From assembly GCA_020832725.1 (NCBI GenBank), contig JAFIEC010000408.1, forward strand, positions 1-20,817: a stretch of 20,817 nt of DNA, given 5' to 3'. This DNA is from Paracoccaceae bacterium. GTDB taxonomy: Bacteria; Pseudomonadota; Alphaproteobacteria; Rhodobacterales; Rhodobacteraceae. The position numbers and the translations under genes were made by a program. This document shows positions 7,835-15,050 of this stretch, in pieces. The notes under the pieces were generated by a model that saw only the letters and a program-made list of their open reading frames with translations, had not been told where the DNA came from and did not search any database. Each line of letters opens with the position of its first letter. The first letter of the stretch is position 1.

Positions 7835-8827
7835 TCAGCCTGCGTGGACCTCTTCCAGAATGCTGCGATCCCAGAGGTCGGCCGTCACCGGCATCCCCAG
7901 CAGGCCCAGCGTCTCGATGTTCTGGGCGACCGTCTCTTCGGTGAACCAGCCGAAGCCATGGGCGTCGGTCAGGTCCGAGAACATCAGCGGCACCTGACGG
8001 CGGGCCTGCTCGATCTGCGTCGGCCGGTCGAGGCCGGCATCGGGAAAGCGCGCCAGCGTCAGGTCGGTCGCGGCCTCCAGATCGGCGCGATAGGCGTCCC
8101 AGCCCATCGCCTCGCCCTTCAGCAGCGCCACGAGGTCGGCGCGGCGGTTGGCGATGGTGTCGTCGGTGGCGATATAGGTCTGCGAGTGCAGCACATAGCC
8201 GAAATCGGCCATCAGCATCGTCACGCTTTCGATGCCGCGCACATACATCGCGACCGGCAGATCGGTGGACCAGCACAGCAGGCAATCGACCTGCCCGGCC
8301 ACCAGCGGCGCGGCGTCGTACTGGGTCGGGATGATCTCGATCCTGTTGATGTCCACGTCGTTGAGGGTGCACAGCGTCTGCAGCACCGGCATGTTGGCGG
8401 TGGGCATGCCGATGCGCTTGCCCTCCATGTCCTTCGGCTCGTTCACCGGGTTGCCGGGCAGCGATGCGATGGCGAAGGGGTTGTTCTGCATCGCCACGCC
8501 AAGGATGCGGAAGGGTGCGCCCTGCGCCACGGCCGATGCGGTATAGTCCGCCGCCGAAATCCCCACCAGCGCGGTGCCGGAGACCACCGGCGGTTCCACC
8601 GGCGCGTTCGGGCCGCCGCTGTCCAGGCGCACCGACAGGCCCAGATCGCGCCAGAAACCACGCTCATCCGCGATATAGCTGCCCGCGAACTGCACCGAAT
8701 GCAGCCACGACAATTGCAGCGCGACCCGGGTCTGCGCGCGGGCAACGCCGGGGCCAAGGGCTGCAAGGCCCAGGGCACCCAGACCCAGCCCAAGGGAATG
8801 GCGGCGGGTGATCAGCGATGTTGTCAT
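7835..8827 (-). CDS. NMT1/THI5-like ABC importer substrate-binding protein, Tat-exported
   Basis: A 330-residue periplasmic binding protein. It begins with a twin-arginine signal (TRRHSLGLGLG, Arg8-Arg9), a hydrophobic stretch to about 27 and a likely cleavage after the VARA motif near residue 31. The mature protein opens with a Trp/Gln-rich motif (LQLSWLHSVQFAGSYIADE), typical of the NMT1/THI5-like fold used for thiamine-pyrimidine precursors, sulfonates, nitrate and other small ligands. An AGGAGG Shine-Dalgarno sequence 6 nt upstream fixes the start at 8827, far inside a longer open frame. It is the first gene of its three-gene importer, 106 bp downstream of codA. Ligand identity is unknown; an aminopyrimidine or methylated pyrimidine base would fit the neighbours. 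Confidence 0.85.
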   Translation of the reverse strand: MTTSLITRRHSLGLGLGALGLAALGPGVARAQTRVALQLSWLHSVQFAGSYIADERGFWRDLGLSVRLDSGGPNAPVEPPVVSGTALVGISAADYTASAVAQGAPFRILGVAMQNNPFAIASLPGNPVNEPKDMEGKRIGMPTANMPVLQTLCTLNDVDINRIEIIPTQYDAAPLVAGQVDCLLCWSTDLPVAMYVRGIESVTMLMADFGYVLHSQTYIATDDTIANRRADLVALLKGEAMGWDAYRADLEAATDLTLARFPDAGLDRPTQIEQARRQVPLMFSDLTDAHGFGWFTEETVAQNIETLGLLGMPVTADLWDRSILEEVHAG

Positions 8828-8850
8828 GCAAGCCTCCTGTGTCGGGAGGT

Positions 8851-8879
8851 ATGATAGTGCGCAGAACGCCAAGACCCAA
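8851..8879 (-). promoter_or_regulatory. Candidate sigma-70-type promoter for the THI5-type importer operon
   Basis: Reading the minus strand, TTGGGT (8879-8874) and TATCAT (8856-8851) are separated by exactly 17 bp. The -10 box matches TATAAT at 5 of 6 positions and the -35 box matches TTGACA at 3 of 6. Predicted transcription start falls a few bases downstream, just before the AGGAGG of the binding-protein gene, giving a short 5' leader. This would let the importer be expressed separately from codA. Confidence 0.4.
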
Positions 8880-8899
8880 CCCGCTCCGTCCTGCTGTGC

Positions 8900-8920
8900 C
8901 CTGCGGCCCGGGCACGCAGG
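8900..8920 (-). other. Short GC-rich hairpin after codA
   Basis: CCTGCG (8900-8905) and CGCAGG (8915-8920) form a perfect 6-bp stem around a 9-nt GC-rich loop, 13 bases beyond the codA stop. No T-tract follows in the direction of transcription, so it is not a standard intrinsic terminator. It may slow polymerase or protect the mRNA 3' end. Short stems like this are common by chance in GC-rich DNA. Confidence 0.25.
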
Positions 8921-8933
8921 CGACCTGCCCCGC

Positions 8934-10244
8934 TCAGGGCATCGGTGCCCGCAGGGCAGGCGGCGCGTAATCGGCCGGATCGACGAGGGCAGGCCGACCC
9001 GGCAGAGAGAGGGCACTGCGCGCGGGTTCCGCCCGGGAAACGACCTTCCCGCCCCGCACCACCGCCAGCCGCGTGGCGCGCAGACGGATCGCCTCGATCG
9101 GGTCGGCAGCCTGCAACAGGACCATGTCGGCACGGCATCCCGGTGCCAGCCCGTAGCCCTCCAGCCCCATGACCGCCGCCGCATTCACGGTCACCGCGTC
9201 GAAACAGGCTCGCATCGCATCCCGCGAGGTCATCTGCCCAACGTGCAGCCCCATCGAGGCGACTTCGAGCATGTCGCCGGAACCCAGCGAATACCACGGG
9301 TCCATCACGCAATCATGGCCGAAGGCCACGTTGACGCCCGCCGCCATCAGTTCCGGCACCCGCGTCTGGCCGCGCCGCTTCGGATAGGTGTCGTGGCGGC
9401 CCTGCAGGGTGATGTTGATGAGCGGATTGGCCACCGCATGCAGCCCGGCTTCGGCCATCAGCGGGATGAGCTTGGAGACGTAGTAATTGTCCATGGAGTG
9501 CATCGAGGTGAGATGCGAGCCCGCCACCCGGCCCTGCAGCCCGTGGCGGATGGTCTCGGCGGCCAGCGTCTCGACGTGGCGGGAGAGCGGATCATCGGTC
9601 TCGTCGCAATGCAGATCCACCCGGAGGCCCCGCTCTGCCGCGATCCGGCACAGGGACGCGACCGAGGCTGCGCCATCGGCCATGGTCCTCTCGAAATGGG
9701 GGATGCCGCCCACCACATCGACACCCATGTCGAGGGCCCGCTCCAGCGCTTCGGCGGCACCGGGGGCGCGGAAATAGCCGTCCTGGGGAAAGGCCACGAG
9801 TTGCAGGTCGATCCATGGGGCGACCTGGCGGCGCAACTCGAGCATCGCCTCGACGGTCACGAGGCGCGGGTCGGACACATCGACATGGCTGCGGATCGCC
9901 AGCAGCCCGCGCGAGACGGCGAGATCGCAATAGCGCAGGCCCCTCTCCACCAGAGCCTCGACAGTCAGCAGCGGCTTCAACTCGCCCCACAGCGCAATAC
10001 CCTCCAGCAGGGTCCCCGAGTGGTTCAGCCGCGGCAGGCCCAGCGACAGGGTGGCGTCCATGTGGAAATGCGCGTCCACGAAAGGCGGCGTGACCAGAAG
10101 GCCGCCGGCATCGAGCCGCGCCCCCGCCTCGGCCCCGGCGGCAAGGCCGGGCCCCACGGTCACGATGCGGCCATCCCTGACGGCGATGTCCTGGCCTGTC
10201 CTGCCGTCGGGCAAGGTGGCATCGGTGACGATCAGGTCGAACAT
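8934..10244 (-). CDS. codA: CodA-family cytosine deaminase, probable 5-methylcytosine deaminase variant
   Basis: A 436-residue cytosolic amidohydrolase that hydrolytically deaminates cytosine-type bases. It aligns with E. coli CodA with a two-residue offset: metal ligands H59 and H61 (DAHFHMD), H212, catalytic E215 (LHCDETDD), H244 (GSHLTSMHS), D311 (FGHDCVMDPW), and base-binding Q154 (AFPQDG). The LQGRHDTYPKRRG block is also conserved. The position equivalent to CodA Asp314 is Cys312. In CodA this aspartate restricts substituents at C5. From memory, homologues lacking it, including one from Rhodobacter sphaeroides, were shown to turn 5-methylcytosine into thymine. A GGAGG lies about 4 nt before the ATG. 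The gene sits directly after the BMP-type importer genes and before a second importer. Plain cytosine or isoguanine remain possible substrates. Confidence 0.92.
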   Translation of the reverse strand: MFDLIVTDATLPDGRTGQDIAVRDGRIVTVGPGLAAGAEAGARLDAGGLLVTPPFVDAHFHMDATLSLGLPRLNHSGTLLEGIALWGELKPLLTVEALVERGLRYCDLAVSRGLLAIRSHVDVSDPRLVTVEAMLELRRQVAPWIDLQLVAFPQDGYFRAPGAAEALERALDMGVDVVGGIPHFERTMADGAASVASLCRIAAERGLRVDLHCDETDDPLSRHVETLAAETIRHGLQGRVAGSHLTSMHSMDNYYVSKLIPLMAEAGLHAVANPLINITLQGRHDTYPKRRGQTRVPELMAAGVNVAFGHDCVMDPWYSLGSGDMLEVASMGLHVGQMTSRDAMRACFDAVTVNAAAVMGLEGYGLAPGCRADMVLLQAADPIEAIRLRATRLAVVRGGKVVSRAEPARSALSLPGRPALVDPADYAPPALRAPMP

Positions 10245-10260
10245 GGGGCCTCCGGGCTTG

Positions 10261-10293
10261 GTCCGATGATGGCGCCCTGCGGGCCAATCGGAC
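10261..10293 (-). other. Bulged intercistronic hairpin upstream of codA
   Basis: The 56-bp gap between the second permease stop and the codA start holds a long inverted repeat. The arms GTCCGAT (10261-10267) and ATCGGAC (10287-10293) continue inward with TGG/CCA and CCC/GGG pairs around a 3-nt loop. That makes 13 base pairs, with two 2-nt bulges on one side only. There is no T-tract, so termination is unlikely. Roles in mRNA processing, stability or codA translation are possible. The Shine-Dalgarno GGAGG lies just downstream of the hairpin in the transcript. Confidence 0.5.
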
Positions 10294-10300
10294 AAGGGAT

Positions 10301-11230
10301 TCAGCGGTCCTGACGGATATAGGCGCGGCCCAGATGGCCCGGCTCTCCCTGCCGGTGCCAGCCCAGGGCCGCAAACAGCACCAGCACGCCGATGGTCAGC
10401 ACATAGGGCAGCATGGACAGCAGATAGACCGGAACATCCACGCCCAGCGTCTGCAGCCGCGGGATCAGCGCATCGGCCGAGGCAAAGACCGCAGCCCCCG
10501 CGATGGCGCGCAGGGGCGACCATTGCGCAAAGACGACAAGCGCCAGCGCGATCCAGCCGCGGCCGGCTACCATTCCCTCGGTCCATGTCCGGCTGCCCAC
10601 GACCGACAGATAGGCCCCCGCCAGCCCGATCAGGGCACAACCCACGATGCAGGCCGCCAGCTGATGCAGCTGCACATCCACCCCCGAGGCGTCGGCAGTC
10701 GCCGGATCCTCGCCCACGGCCCTGAGCTGCAGACCGGCACGGGTGCGGAACAGCACGAAACTGGCCCGCCCCGCCACGATCAGCGCCAGATAGACCACCG
10801 CATCCTGCGCGAACAGCATCCGCCCGACCAGCGGCAAGCCCGTCAGCGCTTCGGGGAAGCCGACATTGCCGAGCCCTGCAAAATTCTTGTGGGCCGCCGC
10901 CCTGCCCAGCGCGCCGGATGCGCCCAGCCCGATGGCCACGAGGGCAAGGCCCGCCGGGATCATGGGCGCGCGAAACACCACCACGGCGATGATGAAGGGC
11001 ACCGAGACCAGCAACCCCGCCCCGGTGCCTGCCGCCAGCGCCCGCGCAGGCTGCAGGCCCGCCAGCGCCGCCACCGCGCCCGCCATGGCGGCGCCGGCCA
11101 TGATCCCCTCGATCCCGAGGTTGAGAACGCCCGCCCGCTCGCACAGGATCAGCCCGATCGAGGCCAGCAGCAGCGGCGTCATATAGCCGGGCACCGCCCC
11201 GGCCCATGCAGTGAGGAAGGCCAGGGTCAT
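10301..11230 (-). CDS. BMP-type nucleobase/nucleoside ABC importer permease 2
   Basis: A 309-residue inner-membrane permease of the branched-chain/ribose-type superfamily (BPD_transp_2), of the kind paired with BMP-family binding proteins in nucleoside and purine/pyrimidine uptake. The family motif NLGIEG lies at 37-42, followed by a Gly/Ala-rich span, and about eight hydrophobic segments fill the rest. The start is the ATG at 11230, which overlaps the stop of permease 1 (ATGA) and has a GGAG 8 nt upstream. Much longer in-frame extension would run through permease 1 and is rejected. It forms the second half of the heterodimeric pore. codA follows 56 bp later. Confidence 0.9.
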   Translation of the reverse strand: MTLAFLTAWAGAVPGYMTPLLLASIGLILCERAGVLNLGIEGIMAGAAMAGAVAALAGLQPARALAAGTGAGLLVSVPFIIAVVVFRAPMIPAGLALVAIGLGASGALGRAAAHKNFAGLGNVGFPEALTGLPLVGRMLFAQDAVVYLALIVAGRASFVLFRTRAGLQLRAVGEDPATADASGVDVQLHQLAACIVGCALIGLAGAYLSVVGSRTWTEGMVAGRGWIALALVVFAQWSPLRAIAGAAVFASADALIPRLQTLGVDVPVYLLSMLPYVLTIGVLVLFAALGWHRQGEPGHLGRAYIRQDR

Positions 11231-12303
11231 GCGGCGCGCTCCGTCGTTCCGGTACGGTCGAGGGTGACGCGGAAGGTGGTGAAGAACTGCGCCGTGACCA
11301 GCGACAGCAGGATCACGCCCTTGATCGTCAGGATGATCCCCTCGGACACCCCGTAGAAGACCTTGAGCGAACCGGAGGCTACTGCGAGGCCGGCCAGAAG
11401 AAATGCCACCAGCGGCACCGCCAGCGGCTCGTTTCGAGCCAGCGCCGCCACCACGATCCCGTTGAAGGTGGCGAACAGTCCGATCTGCTGGGTCAGGCGA
11501 TATTCCGTCCCGGCCACCACGACACCGCCCGCAAGCCCGGCCATCGCCCCGCCCAGCAGGATCACCACGACCATGATCCTGACCGTGGGAAAGCCCAGCG
11601 ACCGCGCCGCATCGGGGTTGTCGCCGGTCAGGTTGGCGGCAAAGCCGAAGCGCAGGCGATGCACCATCAGCCCGCACAGCCCCGCCGCCGCCAGCGCCAG
11701 GAACAGGCCTGCATGGACATTGCCGAACCCCAGCCGGGGCAGGCGCTCGACCGCGTCCAGGACCGGCGAGGAGGGAAAGTTGTGGGTCGGGTCGCGGAAC
11801 GGGCCAAAGACCATGTGCTGGAGCAGCAGAAAGGCGACCTTGGACAACAGCAGCGTGACGATCACCTCGCTGACGCCCAGCCGCAGGCGCAACAACAGCG
11901 GCAGCGCGATCCACAACGCGCCGCCTGCTGCGGCGGCCAGCATCATCACCGGCAGCCGCATCGCACCGCCGATATCGTAGAGCGCCACCGTGGTGGCGAA
12001 GATGCCGCCCAGAAGCAATTGCCCCTCGATCCCGATGTTCCAGAACTTCAGCCGCAGGCACAGGGCCGCCGACAGCCCCACAAGGATCATCGGCGTCGCC
12101 GCCGTCAGGGTGCGGGCCAGTCCGTCGCGGTCGAAGAAGACCTCCATCACCAATTCCTGGAACAGCGCGTCGCGGGGCACCCCTGTTGCGGTGAGGATGA
12201 TCAGCGACAGGCCAAGCGCGAACAGCACCGCCCCCAGATAGGTGGCGACGCTCAGCCAGAAGGGCGCGGTCGCCCGTCGCTCCAGGGTGACGCGCTCAAG
12301 CAT
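11227..12303 (-). CDS. BMP-type nucleobase/nucleoside ABC importer permease 1
   Basis: A 358-residue permease homologous in fold to permease 2, with the signature NIGIEGQLLLGG starting at N89 and an Ala/Gly-rich C-terminal half (LAGLAGGVVVAG, FNGIVVAALARNEP). About nine hydrophobic segments begin with one near 19-38. This longer member, with an extra N-terminal helix, is the usual partner of the shorter permease in YufP/YufQ- or NupB/NupC-like importers. The ATG at 12303 overlaps the ATPase stop by 8 bp and lacks a strong Shine-Dalgarno sequence, so translation probably depends on coupling. Confidence 0.9.
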   Translation of the reverse strand: MLERVTLERRATAPFWLSVATYLGAVLFALGLSLIILTATGVPRDALFQELVMEVFFDRDGLARTLTAATPMILVGLSAALCLRLKFWNIGIEGQLLLGGIFATTVALYDIGGAMRLPVMMLAAAAGGALWIALPLLLRLRLGVSEVIVTLLLSKVAFLLLQHMVFGPFRDPTHNFPSSPVLDAVERLPRLGFGNVHAGLFLALAAAGLCGLMVHRLRFGFAANLTGDNPDAARSLGFPTVRIMVVVILLGGAMAGLAGGVVVAGTEYRLTQQIGLFATFNGIVVAALARNEPLAVPLVAFLLAGLAVASGSLKVFYGVSEGIILTIKGVILLSLVTAQFFTTFRVTLDRTGTTERAA

Positions 12304-13885
12304 GGCCGAGCATCAGCCGCCCGATGGCCGCCCGATCCGGGCGTGGGCCCTGCGGAGAGGTCAGCCGTCCCCGGCTCATGACATGGATGGTGTCGGACAG
12401 GGCCATGATCTCCTCGATATCCTCGCTGATGATGAGCACCGCAGCGCCGCGGCCCGCCGCCTCGAGCAGGCGGTCATGCACATGGCGACAGGCGGCGACA
12501 TCAAGGCCGCGGGTGGGGGAATGGGCGATGATCAGCCGCGCCGCGTCGTCGAGTTCGCGCGCAAGAACCGCCTTTTGCGCATTGCCCCCTGACAGAAGCC
12601 GCACCGGACGCGCCCCTCCCGCCGTGGCCCCCGCGATGTCGAAAGCCGCGATCAGCCGCGCGGCCAGTGCCCGCAGGCGCCCCGGAGACAACAGCGCCCG
12701 GCCCAGCGCCCCCGTCCGCACCTCTCCGGCGGCGATGTTGTGCGACAGCGGCGCATTCAGCGCCAGCGCAAAGCGCGCCCGGTCCGACGGGATGTAGCGC
12801 AGGCCAAGATCGCGCCGCGCACCGACCGGCGCGGACGAAAGCTCGCGTCCCTTCAGCACCAGCCGCCCGGCCGACATCGGCCGCAGGCCGACCAGCGCCT
12901 CGGCCAGCTCCTGCTGTCCGTTCCCGCCCACACCGGCGATGCCCGCGATCTCTCCGGCACTGAGCGACAGCGATACCGCGTGCACGCCCCCCTGCCCGGC
13001 ATCAGCGGCCACCGAAAGCGCCTCGGCCGACAGCAGCACCTCGCCGGGTTCACGCCGGGGCGCCGCCGGGCCGGGGTCCGTCCGCGCAACCGCCTCCTCG
13101 CCCATCATCGCGCGGGCAAGGGTCTCGGCATCGATCCCCGCGACGGGGCGGCCCTCGAGCACCATGCGCCCGCGGCGCAGCACCGAGACACGGTCGCCCG
13201 CCGCGATCACCTCGCGCAGCTTGTGGGTGATGAAGACGATGGCATGCCCGTCCTCGGCCAGTTTGCGCATCAGCGCCAGAAGGCGCCCGGCCTCCTCGTC
13301 GGTCAGCACTGCGGTGGGTTCATCCAGGATGAGGATGCGCGCGCCGAGGCTGAGAGCCTTGAGGATCTCGATGCGCTGACGGTCGGCCACCGAGAGCCGT
13401 TCCACCGGCCTGTCGAGCGGAACCTCCAGCCCGGTGCGCGCCATCGCCTCCGACAGCCGCGCCTCCAGACGGCCCCGGCCGCGCAATTCGGGCAATGCGC
13501 CCGCTGCAAGCGCCACGTTCTCCCGGGCCGTGAAGGGACCGGCGAGGCGGAAATGCTGGTGCACCATCCCGATGCCCAGCGACAGCGCCTGTGCAGGAGC
13601 GTTGATGGAGACTGCCCTGCCGGCGATCTCGACCCCGCCGGAATCGGCGGCGTAGATGCCGCCGAGGATATTCATGAGGGTGGACTTGCCCGCGCCGTTC
13701 TCGCCCAGAAGGGCGTGGATCTCTCCGGCCCGGACAGAGAAATCCACATCCTCCAGCACACGCGCCGTGCCGAAACTCTTGCACAGCCCGCGCAGATGCA
13801 GGGCGATGCCCTCCTCCCGGGCCACGGCGCTCTCGAGCGCGCGCGGCACGGGACGTGTCTCGGCCACCGGGGCCGCGCGGCTCAT
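12296..13885 (-). CDS. BMP-type ABC importer ATPase with two nucleotide-binding domains
   Basis: A 529-residue protein with two fused ABC domains, like NupA/YufO and RbsA. Domain 1 has Walker A GENGAGKST (61-69), Q110, a signature-like LSVADRQRIEI (164-174) and Walker B LILDEPTAVL (185-194), with H221. Domain 2 (from about 287) has the degenerate P-loop GVGGNGQQEL (318-327), the signature LSGGNAQKA (431-439) and IIAHSPTRGLD (452-462). This asymmetry is normal for the family, so the importer probably has one or two working ATP sites. About 25 residues precede domain 1. The ATG at 13885 has no clear Shine-Dalgarno sequence but lies 13 bp after the binding-protein stop. Confidence 0.92.
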   Translation of the reverse strand: MSRAAPVAETRPVPRALESAVAREEGIALHLRGLCKSFGTARVLEDVDFSVRAGEIHALLGENGAGKSTLMNILGGIYAADSGGVEIAGRAVSINAPAQALSLGIGMVHQHFRLAGPFTARENVALAAGALPELRGRGRLEARLSEAMARTGLEVPLDRPVERLSVADRQRIEILKALSLGARILILDEPTAVLTDEEAGRLLALMRKLAEDGHAIVFITHKLREVIAAGDRVSVLRRGRMVLEGRPVAGIDAETLARAMMGEEAVARTDPGPAAPRREPGEVLLSAEALSVAADAGQGGVHAVSLSLSAGEIAGIAGVGGNGQQELAEALVGLRPMSAGRLVLKGRELSSAPVGARRDLGLRYIPSDRARFALALNAPLSHNIAAGEVRTGALGRALLSPGRLRALAARLIAAFDIAGATAGGARPVRLLSGGNAQKAVLARELDDAARLIIAHSPTRGLDVAACRHVHDRLLEAAGRGAAVLIISEDIEEIMALSDTIHVMSRGRLTSPQGPRPDRAAIGRLMLGHA

Positions 13886-13898
13886 GGCAGCAACGCGA

Positions 13899-15020
13899 TC
13901 AGTTCAGCGTGCCGGTGACGCCGCGCACGAGGAAGTCCATTCCCCACAACCCGGCGTCGTCGATCCGCGTGCCCTCGGGGATCACCACACGGCCGTCCTG
14001 CGCGTGAATGGGCCCGTCGAAGGGCGAGAACGTCCCCGCCTTGATCGCGTCCGCCGTCTCCTCGATCAGGGCGCGCACCTCTGCGGGCACCAGATCCGAT
14101 ACGGGAGAGAGCGCCACGACACCGTCGGCCATGCTCGGGAAGGCACCCCAGGGGTTGGGCTCCCACGTGCCGTCCTTCAGCGCCGCAAGGGTGGGCAGCA
14201 GGTGCTGGTCCCAGTTGAACACGACCGAGGTCAGGTGCCCGTTGGGCGCATGCTGCGACATGTCGAGCTGGAAGCCGATGGATTTGGCACCCGCCTCTTC
14301 CGCCGCGACAAAGGGCGACGAGGACGACAGGTTGTTGGCGATCACGTCCGCGCCCTGGTCCAGCATCGCCCTTGTGACGGCACCCTCGCGCACCGGGTCC
14401 CACCACGAGTTGGTATAGACCGCGATCACGTCGATTTCGGGATTGACGGCCTGGGCACCCAGGGCAAAGGCGTTGACATCCCAGTTCACCACGCCGACCG
14501 GAAACCCGCCCAGAATACCGACACGCCCCGTCTCGGAGACCGAGGCCGCAGCCATCCCGGCCAGATACCACGCCTCGTAGCTGCGCACGTAGAAGCCTTC
14601 GAGGTTGTCGGAATTGGTCGCGCCGGATGCGTTCACGAAGGCCACGCCCGGGTTCTCCTGCGCTGCCTCGAGGATACCCTCGCTGTAGCCGTAGGTGGTG
14701 CCCACGATCACGTTGAAGCCGCGCCGGATCAGCAGGTCGATGGCATTCTTGAGTGCGGTGGCTTCCTCGGGCACCGATTCCACCGTGGGAATGGTCACGC
14801 CCAGCTCGGCCTCCACCCGCAGCCGGGCGTTGTCGAGCGCCTCGTTCCAGCCGCCGTCCCGGGCCGTCGCCGCGTAGATGAAGGCGATGCGGGGCTCGCC
14901 CGAAAGCTCCAGAGCGGCGGCGCCCGGCGCCGCAAGCGGCTGGGACAGGGCGACAAGACCAAGGGCGGCGGCAGCGCCCAGAAGGCGGCGGCGCAGGCGG
15001 CTGGCGGGATCGGGTGTCAT
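13899..15020 (-). CDS. BMP-family nucleobase/nucleoside-binding protein
   Basis: A 373-residue periplasmic binding protein of the basic membrane protein (PnrA/Bmp) family. The N-terminus has an Arg-rich Tat-like signal (RLRRRLLGAAAALGL) and an AAP-rich cleavage region near 30-36, with no lipobox cysteine. The mature part starts with the family's first strand (PRIAFIYAATARDGGWNEA) and later shows GFNVIVGTTYGYSE, RVGILGGFPVG and YTNSWWDPVREG, all typical ligand-cleft segments. Known family ligands are nucleosides and purine or pyrimidine compounds. A GAGGAG 7 nt before the ATG supports the start. It follows the oxygenase gene by 30 bp and leads the four-component importer, so its ligand is probably the substrate of the oxygenase or the deaminase. 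Confidence 0.9.
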   Translation of the reverse strand: MTPDPASRLRRRLLGAAAALGLVALSQPLAAPGAAALELSGEPRIAFIYAATARDGGWNEALDNARLRVEAELGVTIPTVESVPEEATALKNAIDLLIRRGFNVIVGTTYGYSEGILEAAQENPGVAFVNASGATNSDNLEGFYVRSYEAWYLAGMAAASVSETGRVGILGGFPVGVVNWDVNAFALGAQAVNPEIDVIAVYTNSWWDPVREGAVTRAMLDQGADVIANNLSSSSPFVAAEEAGAKSIGFQLDMSQHAPNGHLTSVVFNWDQHLLPTLAALKDGTWEPNPWGAFPSMADGVVALSPVSDLVPAEVRALIEETADAIKAGTFSPFDGPIHAQDGRVVIPEGTRIDDAGLWGMDFLVRGVTGTLN

Positions 15021-15050
15021 GTCTCTACTCCTCGTGAAGGGCTGGCGCGA

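Noticed and set aside
12296..13885. Degenerate second P-loop (GVGGNGQQ) of the double ATPase as a sign of gene decay
   Set aside because: BMP- and ribose-type double ATPases commonly carry this altered second P-loop, so it is normal for the family.
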